Shown here: piece after piece, positions 16,219 to 23,993 of the stretch
Layout: each line of letters opens with the position of its first letter
Position numbering within the stretch: the first letter of the stretch is position 1
From: Streptomyces antarcticus
GTDB taxonomy: Bacteria; Actinomycetota; Actinomycetes; Streptomycetales; Streptomycetaceae
NCBI RefSeq assembly: GCF_026627255.1
Contig: NZ_JAPNLM010000036.1
Span: forward strand, 1-57,086
DNA: 57,086 nt
Direction: 5' to 3'
Made by a program: the position numbers and the translations under genes
Notes under the pieces: model-generated
What the model saw: the letters and a program-made list of their open reading frames with translations, nothing else
Told to the model about the DNA's origin: nothing
The model's database searches: none

Positions 16219-16884
16219 TCAGGCGGCTGTCCTCATCGCGGTCGACAGCGGGCCGCCGGTCATCCAGAGGCGCGCCATCTCGTCCGCCAGGACGGGCGAC
16301 CGGGCGGCCTCGCAGAGCATCTCCGACAGCACGAGGATCGCCCGTGCGGTGCACTTCGGATCAGTGTTCCGGTGGAGCCAGATGATCGCGTTGACCATGG
16401 ACCTCCGTCCCAGGGGAAGGCACGCCCGCCCCACGTCGGCCGCCGCCTCGAGGGAGCGGCCTCCGCCGAACGGCAGGGCTTCCGCTCTTCGGATGCCCGG
16501 TGGCGCGACCGAGTCGCGCACATGGCGGAAATGGGCTTCCGGCGGGGCCTGCCCGTTTTCGAAGGTGTTGCGGAACCCGACGAGGCGAATCCCCGGATTG
16601 TGCACTCGGAGTTCGATGTAGAGCTCGACGAAAAGGCCTCTCTGCTGCATGCGCACGGGGAGGTAACGCACCCTTGCCTCCCCGCCCCCCGCATTCTCCG
16701 AAAAGCCCCGCACCTCCGCCGCCTTGGACCGGATGGTCGACGCGAGGAGCCGGTACTCCTCGACGGAGGCGCACTCCACCGAAAACGACACGGGGTCCGG
16801 CATGACGGCGCGCATCAGGTGGCGGCGCCGGAACTCGGACTTCCCGGAGGGAAATCGACCGCGATCGTTTCGGTCCTGCCGCAC
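16219..16884 (-). CDS. Ribosome-inactivating-protein-like rRNA N-glycosylase homologue
   Basis: 221 codons from GTG 16884; ATGs at 16815 and 16803 are alternative starts, and none has a strong ribosome site. The fold order matches the RIP (ricin A chain) family: SFSVECASVEEYRLL with a conserved Tyr44 near the start; LFVELYIELRVHNPG and IRLVGFRN (ricin-like VVGYR); LPFGGGRSLEAAADVGR and LPLG (ricin FGGNYDRLEQLA and ELG); then LSEMLCEAARSPVLADEM, where Glu192 and Arg195 sit in EAAR, the catalytic pair. It ends RLWMTGGPLSTAM, like ricin SWGRLSTAI, with an apparent about 20-residue deletion before Trp207. The two base-stacking Tyr of ricin are not obvious. No signal peptide is seen. The local GC is lower than in neighbours, which suggests transfer. 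Function would be depurination of the 23S/28S sarcin-ricin loop, or a derived role. Confidence 0.72.
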   Translation of the reverse strand: MRQDRNDRGRFPSGKSEFRRRHLMRAVMPDPVSFSVECASVEEYRLLASTIRSKAAEVRGFSENAGGGEARVRYLPVRMQQRGLFVELYIELRVHNPGIRLVGFRNTFENGQAPPEAHFRHVRDSVAPPGIRRAEALPFGGGRSLEAAADVGRACLPLGRRSMVNAIIWLHRNTDPKCTARAILVLSEMLCEAARSPVLADEMARLWMTGGPLSTAMRTAA

Positions 16885-17067
16885 TCACGCACGGAACATC
16901 CACCGCCTTTCACATGTCCCCGGCCGCCGACGGCCGGCGCCGTCCGCGTCGCCGGGAGGGGCTCGCTCCGGTCCTTTCTAGTCGCGGATGCGGCGGCGGA
17001 ACGAATACTTGGCCTCTGATGCTAAGAACTCATCACGGTTCGGCAACGAAGGGGGCCCGGCACAGCA

Positions 17068-17105
17068 CGAGGGGGCGCGAGCCGCTGTCGGCCCGCGCCC
17101 CCTCG
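17068..17105. terminator. Stem-loop terminator
   Basis: Perfect 12-bp GC-rich arms CGAGGGGGCGCG (17068-17079) and complement (17094-17105) with a 14-base loop, 17 bases beyond the stop of the minus-strand propeller-protein gene. It has no U-tract, as is usual in Streptomyces. Confidence 0.75.
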
Positions 17106-17121
17106 CCCGTTCAGTCCTCGG

Positions 17122-19854
17122 CTACGGCGCCCCGAAGGTCAGCGTCAGCCGCGGAGTCCCCTCGTTGGCCTGGGCCTCCGAGGACCACAGCCACAGCGCG
17201 TCCGTACCGCTGCTGGTCAGTGCCAGGCCGTAGCCGGTGCCCAGCGCGGCCGCCACGGCGGGGGTGTTGAGACCGGTGGAGTGCACCGCCGAGCCGTCCG
17301 GGACGCCCGCGAAGGTACCGAGCGCCGTCCCGCCCAGGGCAGGGCGGTTGGTGTACGTGGTCCCCGCTTCGGTCCACGCCCCGGTGACCGGGACCACCGA
17401 GACGGTGTTCGCGGTGCCGGCGCCGCTCATCGTGCTCGTCTTCACGCCGAGGACGGCCGACTTGAGCACCGTGCCCGCGGGCGCCGCGGGCAGCTCGAAG
17501 CGCAGGTAGCTCGCGTAGAACGAGCTGCCGCGCACCGCGAGCGAGCCGGAGGTCCCGTAGTTGGTGCCGGGCGCGCCGGCGTTGGCGTAGGTGTCCTCGG
17601 ATGCGGTCACCTCCACGACCGAGTCGGCCGGGGCGGAGGCGAGGGTGAAGTGGTTCTGCACCTGCGCCGCGCTCAGGACGGTCGGGTAGACGGCGGTCTC
17701 GTCCAGGCGGCCCGCCCAGAAGTCGCTGGTCGGCCGGTCCGGCCAGCCGCCCAGGTTGTCGCCGCCGGCGTGCCAGTAGCCCGAGAAGTTCTCGTGCGTG
17801 GTGACGTTCAGGGTGCCCTTCTGGACGCCGTCCACGTACAGGGTCATCCCTCCCGGCCCCTGCGTCGCGACGACGTGGTGCCAGGTGTTGTCGTTGTAGG
17901 CCGCGCTGGTGGTGACGGTGCGGGTGGCCCCGGTGTAGACGCCGAAGACCAGCCGGCCGTCATTGGTCATGTAGACGTGCTTGTCGTACTGGCTGCTCGT
18001 ACGGTCCTGGTTGTTCCCGAAACCGACGAGCTTGCCGCCCCGGGTGGTGTTCGTCCGGAACCATGTCTCGACGGTGTACGTGCTGCCCACGTTCTGGCGC
18101 TTGTCCCCGTACACCTGGGTGTTTGTGCCGTCGAAGCCGATCGCCGTACTGGCGCCGGTGACGGCTCCGGGCGTCTGGCGCAGGGCCGGCCCGTTCAGGT
18201 GCACGCCCGCCTGGTTGCCGCTCACCGAGGAGTCGGCGGCGAAGGGCGGCACGGACTCGTCGTAGCGCCAGAACTGCTGTGCCCCGTCGGCGCGGACCTG
18301 GTTCGGGTAGCCGTCCACCGAGGTCGGCACCGTTACGCTCGCCGTCCCCGACAGGGCGCTGGCGTTACCGGCCGCGTCGGTGGCCGTCACACGGTACGTG
18401 TACGACTGGCCCGCCGAGACGGTGGTGTCGGTCCAGGAGGCCTGCGGGCGCCGGAAGAACAGCGAGTCGGCGTTGACCGTGGCGATGGGGGTGGCCGCGC
18501 CGTTGCGGTAGATCTTGTAGGTCAGGGCGCTGTCGTCCAGGTCGAGGCTGGTGCGCCAGCGGACCTGGGCCTCGCCGGGCGCGAAGCTGACCGCGCCGGC
18601 CACCGGCACGGTGGGCGCGCCGGTGTCCCCGGTGGAGGCGAACCGGGTCAGGCTCTGCTGCGCGGCCCCGTTGACGGTGGTGAACTCGCCGCCGACCCAC
18701 AGGTACTGGACGCCGCTCTTGGAGCCGACCGCCATGACGCGCGGGCCGATGCCCTCGCCGATGCCGTCGTTGGTGTCGGGCGCCCAGCCCAGCTTGCCGG
18801 TGCCGGTGGTCGGCTGCGCGAGGAGGTGGTGTCGCTGGCCGTCGGGGAACTCTCCGACGCTGGAGCAGTCGTGGGCGTGAGAGGCGCTGTAGAGCACGTC
18901 CTGGTACGGGAGCACCGCCTGGGTCGCGCCGAGGCAGGTGTCGCGCCAGCGCTGGCCCAGGTCGGCGAGGTTGAGGGCGATGCGGCCGTCGAAGACGCCG
19001 CCGCCCGTGCCCTCGTTGGCGGTGTAGAAGCCGGTCGCGTCGGTCGCGACGTCCTTGACCACCGAGTTGTTCTCGATGAAGCCGGGGTAGGACGTGGCGA
19101 GCGCGCCGGTGGTGGCGTCGACGACGGCCAGCGCGTGCGTGTTCGTTCCGTTGACGGTGAAGAAGTCCCCGCCGAGGATGACCTTGCTGCCGTCGGGGGT
19201 GACCTCGACGGCCCGGCCGGGCTCGTCGGCGTCGGCCGTGAAGGGGCGCAGCGCCCCGTTGTCCGCGTCGACCGCCGCGAAGCGCTCGCGCTGCTGGCCG
19301 GCGACGGTGAGGAAGTCGCCGCCCGCGTAGACGGTGTCGCCCGTGACCGCCAGGGCGCGGACGGTGGCGGCGAACGCCGGGCGGAAGCCGGTCTTCACCG
19401 TGCAGGTCGCCACGTCGATCGCGGCGAGGCTGGAGACGGGGGTGCCGTTGACGGCGCCGAAGTAGCCGCCCGCGTACAGGGTCTGCCGGTCGGGCGAGAG
19501 GGTGAGCGCGCGGACGGTGGCGGTGCCGCCGCCGACGGTGAAGGACAGGGTGCAGGCGGTGGGAGCGCCTGTCGCCGCGTCGAGGGCGACGAAGTTCACG
19601 GCGGACTGCTCGCTGCCGGCGCCGCCCGTGGGCGGGCGTACGACGGAGAAGGTGCCGCCGACGAAGACCTTGCCGCCCGCTTCGGCGAGGGCCCAGACGA
19701 CTCCGTTGGGCTGCCAGGTCGCCAGCGCGTCGGCGGTGAAGGCGACGGGCGGGGTGATCGCCGCCGCCTGCGGCACGAGGCCCAGGCCTATCGTCGCGCC
19801 GGTTGCGGCAAGGGACAGGCCGAGTGCGGCCGCCAGGCCTCTGGATCTACGCAT
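17122..19854 (-). CDS. Large secreted multidomain protein: beta-propeller, FN3, LamG, DNRLRE
   Basis: 910 residues. A Sec signal peptide (about 1-32, MRRSRG then a hydrophobic core and AAA) leads into a repeat-rich beta-propeller region (about 35-395). Its recurring units include VWALAEAGGKVFVGGTFS, LYAGGYFGAVNGTP, VYAGGDFLTVAG and VILGGDFFTVNG. A fibronectin type III domain (about 400-490: TYKIYRNGAATPIATV, GQSYTYRVTATDAAGN) and a LamG/concanavalin-like domain (about 540-700: TVETWFRTNTTRGGKLVGFG, WHHVVATQGPGGMTLYVDG) follow. The end is a DNRLRE domain (about 710-908: EDTYANAGAPGTNYG, LRFELPAAPAGTVLKSAVLG). No catalytic domain is evident, so polysaccharide or surface binding is likely. The start at 19854 has a GGGGGG ribosome site. 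Confidence 0.88.
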   Translation of the reverse strand: MRRSRGLAAALGLSLAATGATIGLGLVPQAAAITPPVAFTADALATWQPNGVVWALAEAGGKVFVGGTFSVVRPPTGGAGSEQSAVNFVALDAATGAPTACTLSFTVGGGTATVRALTLSPDRQTLYAGGYFGAVNGTPVSSLAAIDVATCTVKTGFRPAFAATVRALAVTGDTVYAGGDFLTVAGQQRERFAAVDADNGALRPFTADADEPGRAVEVTPDGSKVILGGDFFTVNGTNTHALAVVDATTGALATSYPGFIENNSVVKDVATDATGFYTANEGTGGGVFDGRIALNLADLGQRWRDTCLGATQAVLPYQDVLYSASHAHDCSSVGEFPDGQRHHLLAQPTTGTGKLGWAPDTNDGIGEGIGPRVMAVGSKSGVQYLWVGGEFTTVNGAAQQSLTRFASTGDTGAPTVPVAGAVSFAPGEAQVRWRTSLDLDDSALTYKIYRNGAATPIATVNADSLFFRRPQASWTDTTVSAGQSYTYRVTATDAAGNASALSGTASVTVPTSVDGYPNQVRADGAQQFWRYDESVPPFAADSSVSGNQAGVHLNGPALRQTPGAVTGASTAIGFDGTNTQVYGDKRQNVGSTYTVETWFRTNTTRGGKLVGFGNNQDRTSSQYDKHVYMTNDGRLVFGVYTGATRTVTTSAAYNDNTWHHVVATQGPGGMTLYVDGVQKGTLNVTTHENFSGYWHAGGDNLGGWPDRPTSDFWAGRLDETAVYPTVLSAAQVQNHFTLASAPADSVVEVTASEDTYANAGAPGTNYGTSGSLAVRGSSFYASYLRFELPAAPAGTVLKSAVLGVKTSTMSGAGTANTVSVVPVTGAWTEAGTTYTNRPALGGTALGTFAGVPDGSAVHSTGLNTPAVAAALGTGYGLALTSSGTDALWLWSSEAQANEGTPRLTLTFGAP

Positions 19855-20457
19855 GAACCCCCCAGTTCGGTGTGCGCTACGGCCGTGCCACGCGCGGCCG
19901 GGTGAGTCATGGCCTGAAACAGCCGTACAGCTGTCCGCAAACCATGCGTACGGGCGCACCCTAGGGCGGATCGGCGCTCGGTTCATCCCACTTGGCACAT
20001 CGGATGCCGAATCGCTCCGCGGAAAGCCCGTACACCGGCCGCGCCGACGATCCGGTGTGAACACGCGTACGGGAAACGGGCCGCCCGGAGCGTGGGTCAG
20101 GCCGGGGCCAGGGGCCGGCGGAGCAGGGCCGCCGGGGAGGGGCGGGCGGAGGCGCTTCATCTCGCTCCTGCCGTGGCCGGCCGCCCGGGGCGGGCCGCAC
20201 CGCGGTCAAGTTGCCGGCAGGTCCCCGGGCAGGGAAGCCAACGGGCGTACGGATGGCGCCGGTCGGCGCGGCGGGAGGGGCGGCGGGAGCGGGAGCGGAA
20301 TGCCGTGATTCGTCGTGGCATGATCCGGATCGCGTCAACCGGAACCCATCGGCGCCACCCGTTTACCCCCCGTCACCCTGGCGAAAGCGCCACGCGCCGG
20401 GTCCGGGCCCCTCTACGGTGCCCTGGGGGGACGGGCACGGCACCGGAGGTGGGGCTG
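19855..20457. other. 603-base intergenic region, no gene recognised
   Basis: Divergent promoter region between the secreted propeller protein (minus) and a small plus-strand gene. Open frames here (such as 19961-20338 minus) are Pro/Arg-rich, lack a ribosome site and look like antisense GC artefacts. No repeat or palindrome of note was seen. Confidence 0.5.
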
Positions 20458-20760
20458 ATGGACGACGAAGAAGACATGCGGCTGGCGAGGATGACGCCGG
20501 AGATCTCCCGCCGGACCCTCGTCATGCTGCGCGGCCTCGCGGGCCTGGAGCCGCCGGAGCAGGTGCCCGAGGACGCCATGATCGTCGCCGACGCGATCCT
20601 GGCGGAGTACGGCACGGACGGGCTGCGCGTGCTGGTGATGACACTGGCGGCCTGGGCGACGGCGCAGATCGAGAACGTCGCGGAACTCAGCCGGCGCAGC
20701 CACGAGGCGGTGCTGGACGCGGTGGAGCTGGCCTGCCTGGAAGCGAGCGCCGAGGAGTAG
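20458..20760 (+). CDS. Hypothetical 100-residue acidic protein
   Basis: Starts ATG 20458 after GGAGGTGGGG. It is acidic and mostly helical (MTPEISRRTLVMLRGLAGLE, DAMIVADAILAEYGTDGLRV, LVMTLAAWATAQIENVAEL, HEAVLDAVELACLEASAEE). No transmembrane helix or known motif; codon use is typical of the genome. Possibly a small regulatory or partner protein. The CRP-like gene lies 200 bases downstream on the same strand. Confidence 0.7.
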   Translation: MDDEEDMRLARMTPEISRRTLVMLRGLAGLEPPEQVPEDAMIVADAILAEYGTDGLRVLVMTLAAWATAQIENVAELSRRSHEAVLDAVELACLEASAEE

Positions 20761-20956
20761 GCGGGCGTCCGGGCGGCGTCCGCCACACGGCCCGGGAAGG
20801 CTGCGCGCCGGCCCGGTTCGGGGCTCCGGGACCGTACCGCGGGAGGACCGGGAGATTACCCCGGGAAGAAGCGGTGCGCGACCGCTCTCGATCGGGCGGG
20901 TGTCGGCGACACTGGGATGAGCAGGAGCCACCGGGGGGTCGTGATCGGAGGCAGTC

Positions 20957-21415
20957 GTGAGCACACCTTCCCCCATCCGGATCGCCGCCGTCCTGTCCAC
21001 GGAGCACCGCGGGAGGCTGATGTCGCAGGCCCGGGAGGTCCACTTCCGGGAGGGCGCACGGATCTTCGACGAGGGCTCGCGTGCGGAGTCGTTCTGGATC
21101 GTGCGCTCGGGAACCGTGACCCTGGAGATCCCCGTGCCCGGCCGTCGGCCCGCCTCCGTGGAGAACCTCGGCCCCGGTGAGCTGGTGGGCTGGTCGTGGC
21201 TGTTCCCGCCGTACGTGTGGCAGCTGGGCGCCGAGGCGATGACACCGGTGCGCGCGTACGAGTTCGACGGCCCCGGCATACGGATGCTGATGGACGCCGA
21301 TCCCGCGTTCGGTTCCGCGGTGGGGCACTGGGTCGGGCGCGTGCTCGCCCTCCGGCTGCACCAGACCCGTACCCGCCTCCTCGACCTGTACGCACCGCAC
21401 ACCGCGGCCCGCTGA
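20957..21415 (+). CDS. Cyclic-nucleotide-binding-fold (CRP-like, no HTH) protein
   Basis: 152 residues forming a single cNMP-binding beta-barrel: VHFREGARIFDEGSRAESFW, IVRSGTVTLEIPVPGRRPAS, VENLGPGELVGWSWLFPPYV, WQLGAEAMTPVRAYEFDGPG. The phosphate-binding cassette normally reads GExxGE(x)AL..R(S/T)A; here GELVGWSWLFPPYVW replaces it, so cAMP binding is unlikely. A C-terminal helix follows and the DNA-binding domain of CRP/FNR is absent. The start is GTG 20957 with a GGAGG-like AGGCAGTC just upstream. Stand-alone members are thought to be ligand sensors; the role here is unknown. Confidence 0.82.
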   Translation: MSTPSPIRIAAVLSTEHRGRLMSQAREVHFREGARIFDEGSRAESFWIVRSGTVTLEIPVPGRRPASVENLGPGELVGWSWLFPPYVWQLGAEAMTPVRAYEFDGPGIRMLMDADPAFGSAVGHWVGRVLALRLHQTRTRLLDLYAPHTAAR

Positions 21416-21760
21416 CGCCGGTCCCGGACCGCCGCACGCCGGCGGCCCGCGCCGTCAGCGTGCCCCCACCCCCGCACACGGTCGGGCGGGGCTGCCCCCG
21501 CCGGGGGCCGGGTCCCGTCACCGCCGCGCCACCCACGTGTTCCGGGAGGGGTTCGGGGGCGTTTCGGGAGGGTCTCCGCGTCGGTGTTCGGCCGATTCGG
21601 CGGACCGCTCCCGCACTGGTCAGTCGACTCGCACCGCTGCGGTCTGCGGTCATCCGTACACGATCGGTGACGGAAAATGGGGGTGCGAACGGGCGTTCGC
21701 GGACCGCGTGGGCAAGACTCTGTCCGCTATCCGAAACAACAACCCAAGGGAGTGTTCGAA
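21416..21760. other. 345-base intergenic region ahead of the SSI gene
   Basis: Holds a small hairpin CCGCCG-N5-CGGCGG (21429-21445) just after the CRP-like stop, probably a weak terminator. Lower-GC sequence from about 21640 to 21760 must contain the SSI promoter. No gene is recognised. Confidence 0.5.
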
Positions 21761-22204
21761 ATGCGGTCCATCGCAAGGGGTCTCGGGCTCGGTTCGGCTG
21801 CCATGGCGCTCACCGCGCTCACCGCGCTGGCCTGGCCGGGAGCGGCCGGAGCGGCCCCCGCCGGCACCGCGAGCCTGTACGCCCCGTCCGCGCTCGTGCT
21901 CAGCGTGGCGGCCGGGGAGGACGCCGACGCCGGAACGGTACTGCGGGCGGTGACCCTCGTCTGCGCGCCGACGCCCGGCGGGACGCACCCGGACCCGGCC
22001 GCCGCGTGTGCCGAATTACAGGCCTACAGCCCCGAGTTGGACGCCCTCGCCGCACCGGCTCCGGACACCGCGTGTACGAGGGAGTGGAATCCGATGACGG
22101 TCCGGGCCGACGGGGTGTGGGAGGGCCAACGGATGAGCTACACGTACACGTTCGGCAACCCGTGCGGCCTGGGGAGCGCCACCGGGGCGCTGTTCAACTT
22201 CTGA
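21761..22204 (+). CDS. Streptomyces subtilisin inhibitor-like protease inhibitor (SSI, family I16)
   Basis: 147-residue secreted inhibitor. The signal peptide is about 1-32 (LTALAWPGAAGAA). The mature SSI core starts ASLYAPSALVLSVAAGEDAD. The four Cys (68, 83, 105, 135) are in the SSI positions, giving two disulphides. The reactive loop is CTREWNP, so P1 is Arg107, which predicts a trypsin-like target rather than the Met-P1 subtilisin specificity of classical SSI. RADGVWEGQRMSYTYTFGNP is the conserved C-terminal part, ending ALFNF. The start at 21761 has an AAGGGAG ribosome site. It probably controls extracellular proteases during growth or differentiation. Confidence 0.95.
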   Translation: MRSIARGLGLGSAAMALTALTALAWPGAAGAAPAGTASLYAPSALVLSVAAGEDADAGTVLRAVTLVCAPTPGGTHPDPAAACAELQAYSPELDALAAPAPDTACTREWNPMTVRADGVWEGQRMSYTYTFGNPCGLGSATGALFNF

Positions 22205-22336
22205 CCCCGCGTCACCCGGAGTCGGGCGGCGCCGTGCGACCGCAGTCCGGCTCGCGAGGGGGTCGGTGAGGGGTACGGGGGGTGAGGGGTACGGGGGCGG
22301 GAGGCCCGCGCGTGCCGGGGCGGCCCGCCTCACCCG

Positions 22337-22688
22337 TCAGCCCAGTTCAAGACTGGTGACCCCGTAGATCCCGGCGAGGTCGGCCTCGGGGGCGGGGCCG
22401 GTGTACATCCGGACCGTCTCGAAGCTCGGGACGAGGCCGAGGCCCGCGAGGAGCCCGGCGGCGGCCGCGTTCGCGTCCGGCGCGTCCACGCAGACCCGCC
22501 CGTCGGGGGCGTGCCGGGCGAGCCCGCACAGCAGCGCGGCCGCCACCTCGGGGCCGGCGGCGTACAGGGGGCCGACCCGGGAGGGGCCGGCGGACGGACG
22601 GATCCCAGCCCTCCTCCTCGGCCCAGGCCCGCATCAGCTCCATGTCGGCGGCGCCGGCGCCGCCGATCTCGAATCCCGTTCCCGTCAT
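22337..22688 (-). pseudogene. GNAT acetyltransferase with large internal deletion
   Basis: The N-terminus MTGTGFEIGGAGAADMELMR then AWAEEEGWDPS (22688-22600) is typical of the two-domain GNAT family. After about 30 codons it jumps, in another frame, to the C-terminal section RVGPLYAAGPEVAAALLCGL, VCVDAPDANAAAAGLL and FETVRMYTGPAPEADLAG, with GIYGVTSLELG at the stop. The central acetyl-CoA-binding domain (about 150 residues in relatives) is absent, so the product cannot be active. Confidence 0.8.
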
Positions 22689-22751
22689 GTCCCGTGTTGT
22701 ACCAGATGCCGGAAGGACCCGAGCCCGGCTCCGGAGGCCGCGCTACGGGGG

Positions 22752-23189
22752 TCAGCCCGCGCAGATCACGTCGTCGAGCCGGATGGGGAGGGAGTCAAGG
22801 CGTACGTACGCGGTGAAGGTGTCGGTGGCGTCGGCCGCCCAGCGCGTGGTGACGGTGGCCCAGCCGACCCCGGCCGACTGCGCGACGGTGACGGGGCCGA
22901 TACCCACGCCCAGCGGCCGGTTCTGGGAGCAGAGCAGGACGTCCGCCTGCGGGTTCGCCTCCTGCTTGTCCTTGAGCACCTGCGAGACCCGGTACTCGCG
23001 GTCGTACGCGGTGGGCCCTTTCTCGCCGTAGAAGGAGGCGAGGAACCGGCTGATCTGGGTGGCGGTGTGATGGTGCGCGGCCGACGGCGCCGGCGGGGCG
23101 GCGAGGGCGGGTCCGGCGGACAGGGCCGGCAGCGCGAGCAGGACGAGCAGCAGGGAACGGGCGCGGGGGCCGTACGGCATGAGTCTCAT
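22752..23189 (-). CDS. Secreted protein of unknown function (DUF3828-like)
   Basis: 145 residues starting MRLMPYGPRARS (ATG 23189; ATG 23180 also possible). The signal peptide is LLLVLLALPALSAGPALA. The mature part has HHHTATQISRFLASFYGEKG, YRVSQVLKDKQEANPQADVL and a late VTVAQSAGVGWATVTTRWAA, resembling NTF2/DUF3828-type small exported domains. Two Cys (LLCSQN and VICAG) may pair. No catalytic motif; function unknown. Confidence 0.72.
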   Translation of the reverse strand: MRLMPYGPRARSLLLVLLALPALSAGPALAAPPAPSAAHHHTATQISRFLASFYGEKGPTAYDREYRVSQVLKDKQEANPQADVLLCSQNRPLGVGIGPVTVAQSAGVGWATVTTRWAADATDTFTAYVRLDSLPIRLDDVICAG

Positions 23190-23385
23190 GTCCGGTTTGT
23201 AGCCGCCGGGGCGGGTTGGCCGGGAGGGGCGCGGCCCGGACTCACTCCTGTGGGGGGCGGGATTCACCGGACCGATCGGGAACCCGGCCCCCGCTCCCGG
23301 CCCCGGCCCGGTGCTCCGGTCGCGGGCGGCCGCGGGACTCGGGGTTCGGGGCTCCGGTCGCGGGGCTCGGGGCTCGGGGCTCGGG

Positions 23386-23868
23386 TCAGGCCGCGTCGGC
23401 TGCCCGGCGCATCTCCGCCACGTCGAGCCTCTTCATCCGCAGCATCGCGGCGGTGGCGCGGGCGGCCCGCCGCGGGTCCGGGTCGGCGATCAGCTCGACG
23501 GCCTCGACCGGGCTGACCTGCCAGGAGAGCCCGAACTTGTCCTTGACCCAGCCGCAGGGTCCCTCCTGTCCGCCGTCCCGGGTGAGCACGTCCCAGTAGT
23601 GGTCGGCCTCGGCCTGGTCGGCGCAGTGGATCTGGAAGGAGACGGCCTCCGTGAAGGGGAACTGCGGGCCGCCGTTCAGGCCGATGAACCGCTGCCCGTT
23701 GATCTCGAACTCCACGACCATCACCGTGCCCGCCGGCCCGGGGCCCGCCTCGGTGTAGCGGCCGGTCCGCCCGAGCTTCCCGTCCTTGAAGACGGAGAGG
23801 TAGAAGTCGGCCGCCTCTTCCGCGTTGCCGTCGAACCACAGGCACGTGGTGAAACCCTTGCTGGTCAT
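23386..23868 (-). CDS. VOC-family protein, PhnB/3-demethylubiquinone-9 methyltransferase-like
   Basis: 160 residues of the glyoxalase/VOC superfamily, PhnB-like subgroup. It shows CLWFDGNAEEAADFYLSVF, VVEFEINGQRFIGLNGGPQF, FTEAVSFQIHCADQAEADHY, WDVLTRDGGQEGPCGWVKDK and FGLSWQVSPVEAVELI. The start is ATG 23868. The C-terminal RAARATAAMLRMKRLDVAEM is typical of the subgroup. Cytoplasmic; usual members bind metal and may act on small molecules, but substrates are not known. A strong stem-loop lies between it and the glycerophosphotransferase gene. Confidence 0.9.
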   Translation of the reverse strand: MTSKGFTTCLWFDGNAEEAADFYLSVFKDGKLGRTGRYTEAGPGPAGTVMVVEFEINGQRFIGLNGGPQFPFTEAVSFQIHCADQAEADHYWDVLTRDGGQEGPCGWVKDKFGLSWQVSPVEAVELIADPDPRRAARATAAMLRMKRLDVAEMRRAADAA

Positions 23869-23919
23869 GACTGCCTCCAGGCCGTTGCGCGGAAGGTGGG
23901 TACCCGTCCGCACATACAG

Positions 23920-23962
23920 ACCGGCCCCGGGCCCGAATCTCATCGGTGGGCCCGGGGCCGGT
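23920..23962. terminator. Strong stem-loop terminator
   Basis: Perfect 15-bp arms ACCGGCCCCGGGCCC (23920-23934) and complement (23948-23962), 13-base loop, 32 bases past the stop of the minus-strand glycerophosphotransferase gene. Confidence 0.85.
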
Positions 23963-23993
23963 CCGTGTCCAGCCTGTGATTCGCTCGTACGGG

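Noticed and set aside
19961..20338. Possible 125-codon minus-strand gene in the intergenic region upstream of the propeller protein
   Set aside because: Pro/Arg-rich, no ribosome site, no motif; likely chance.
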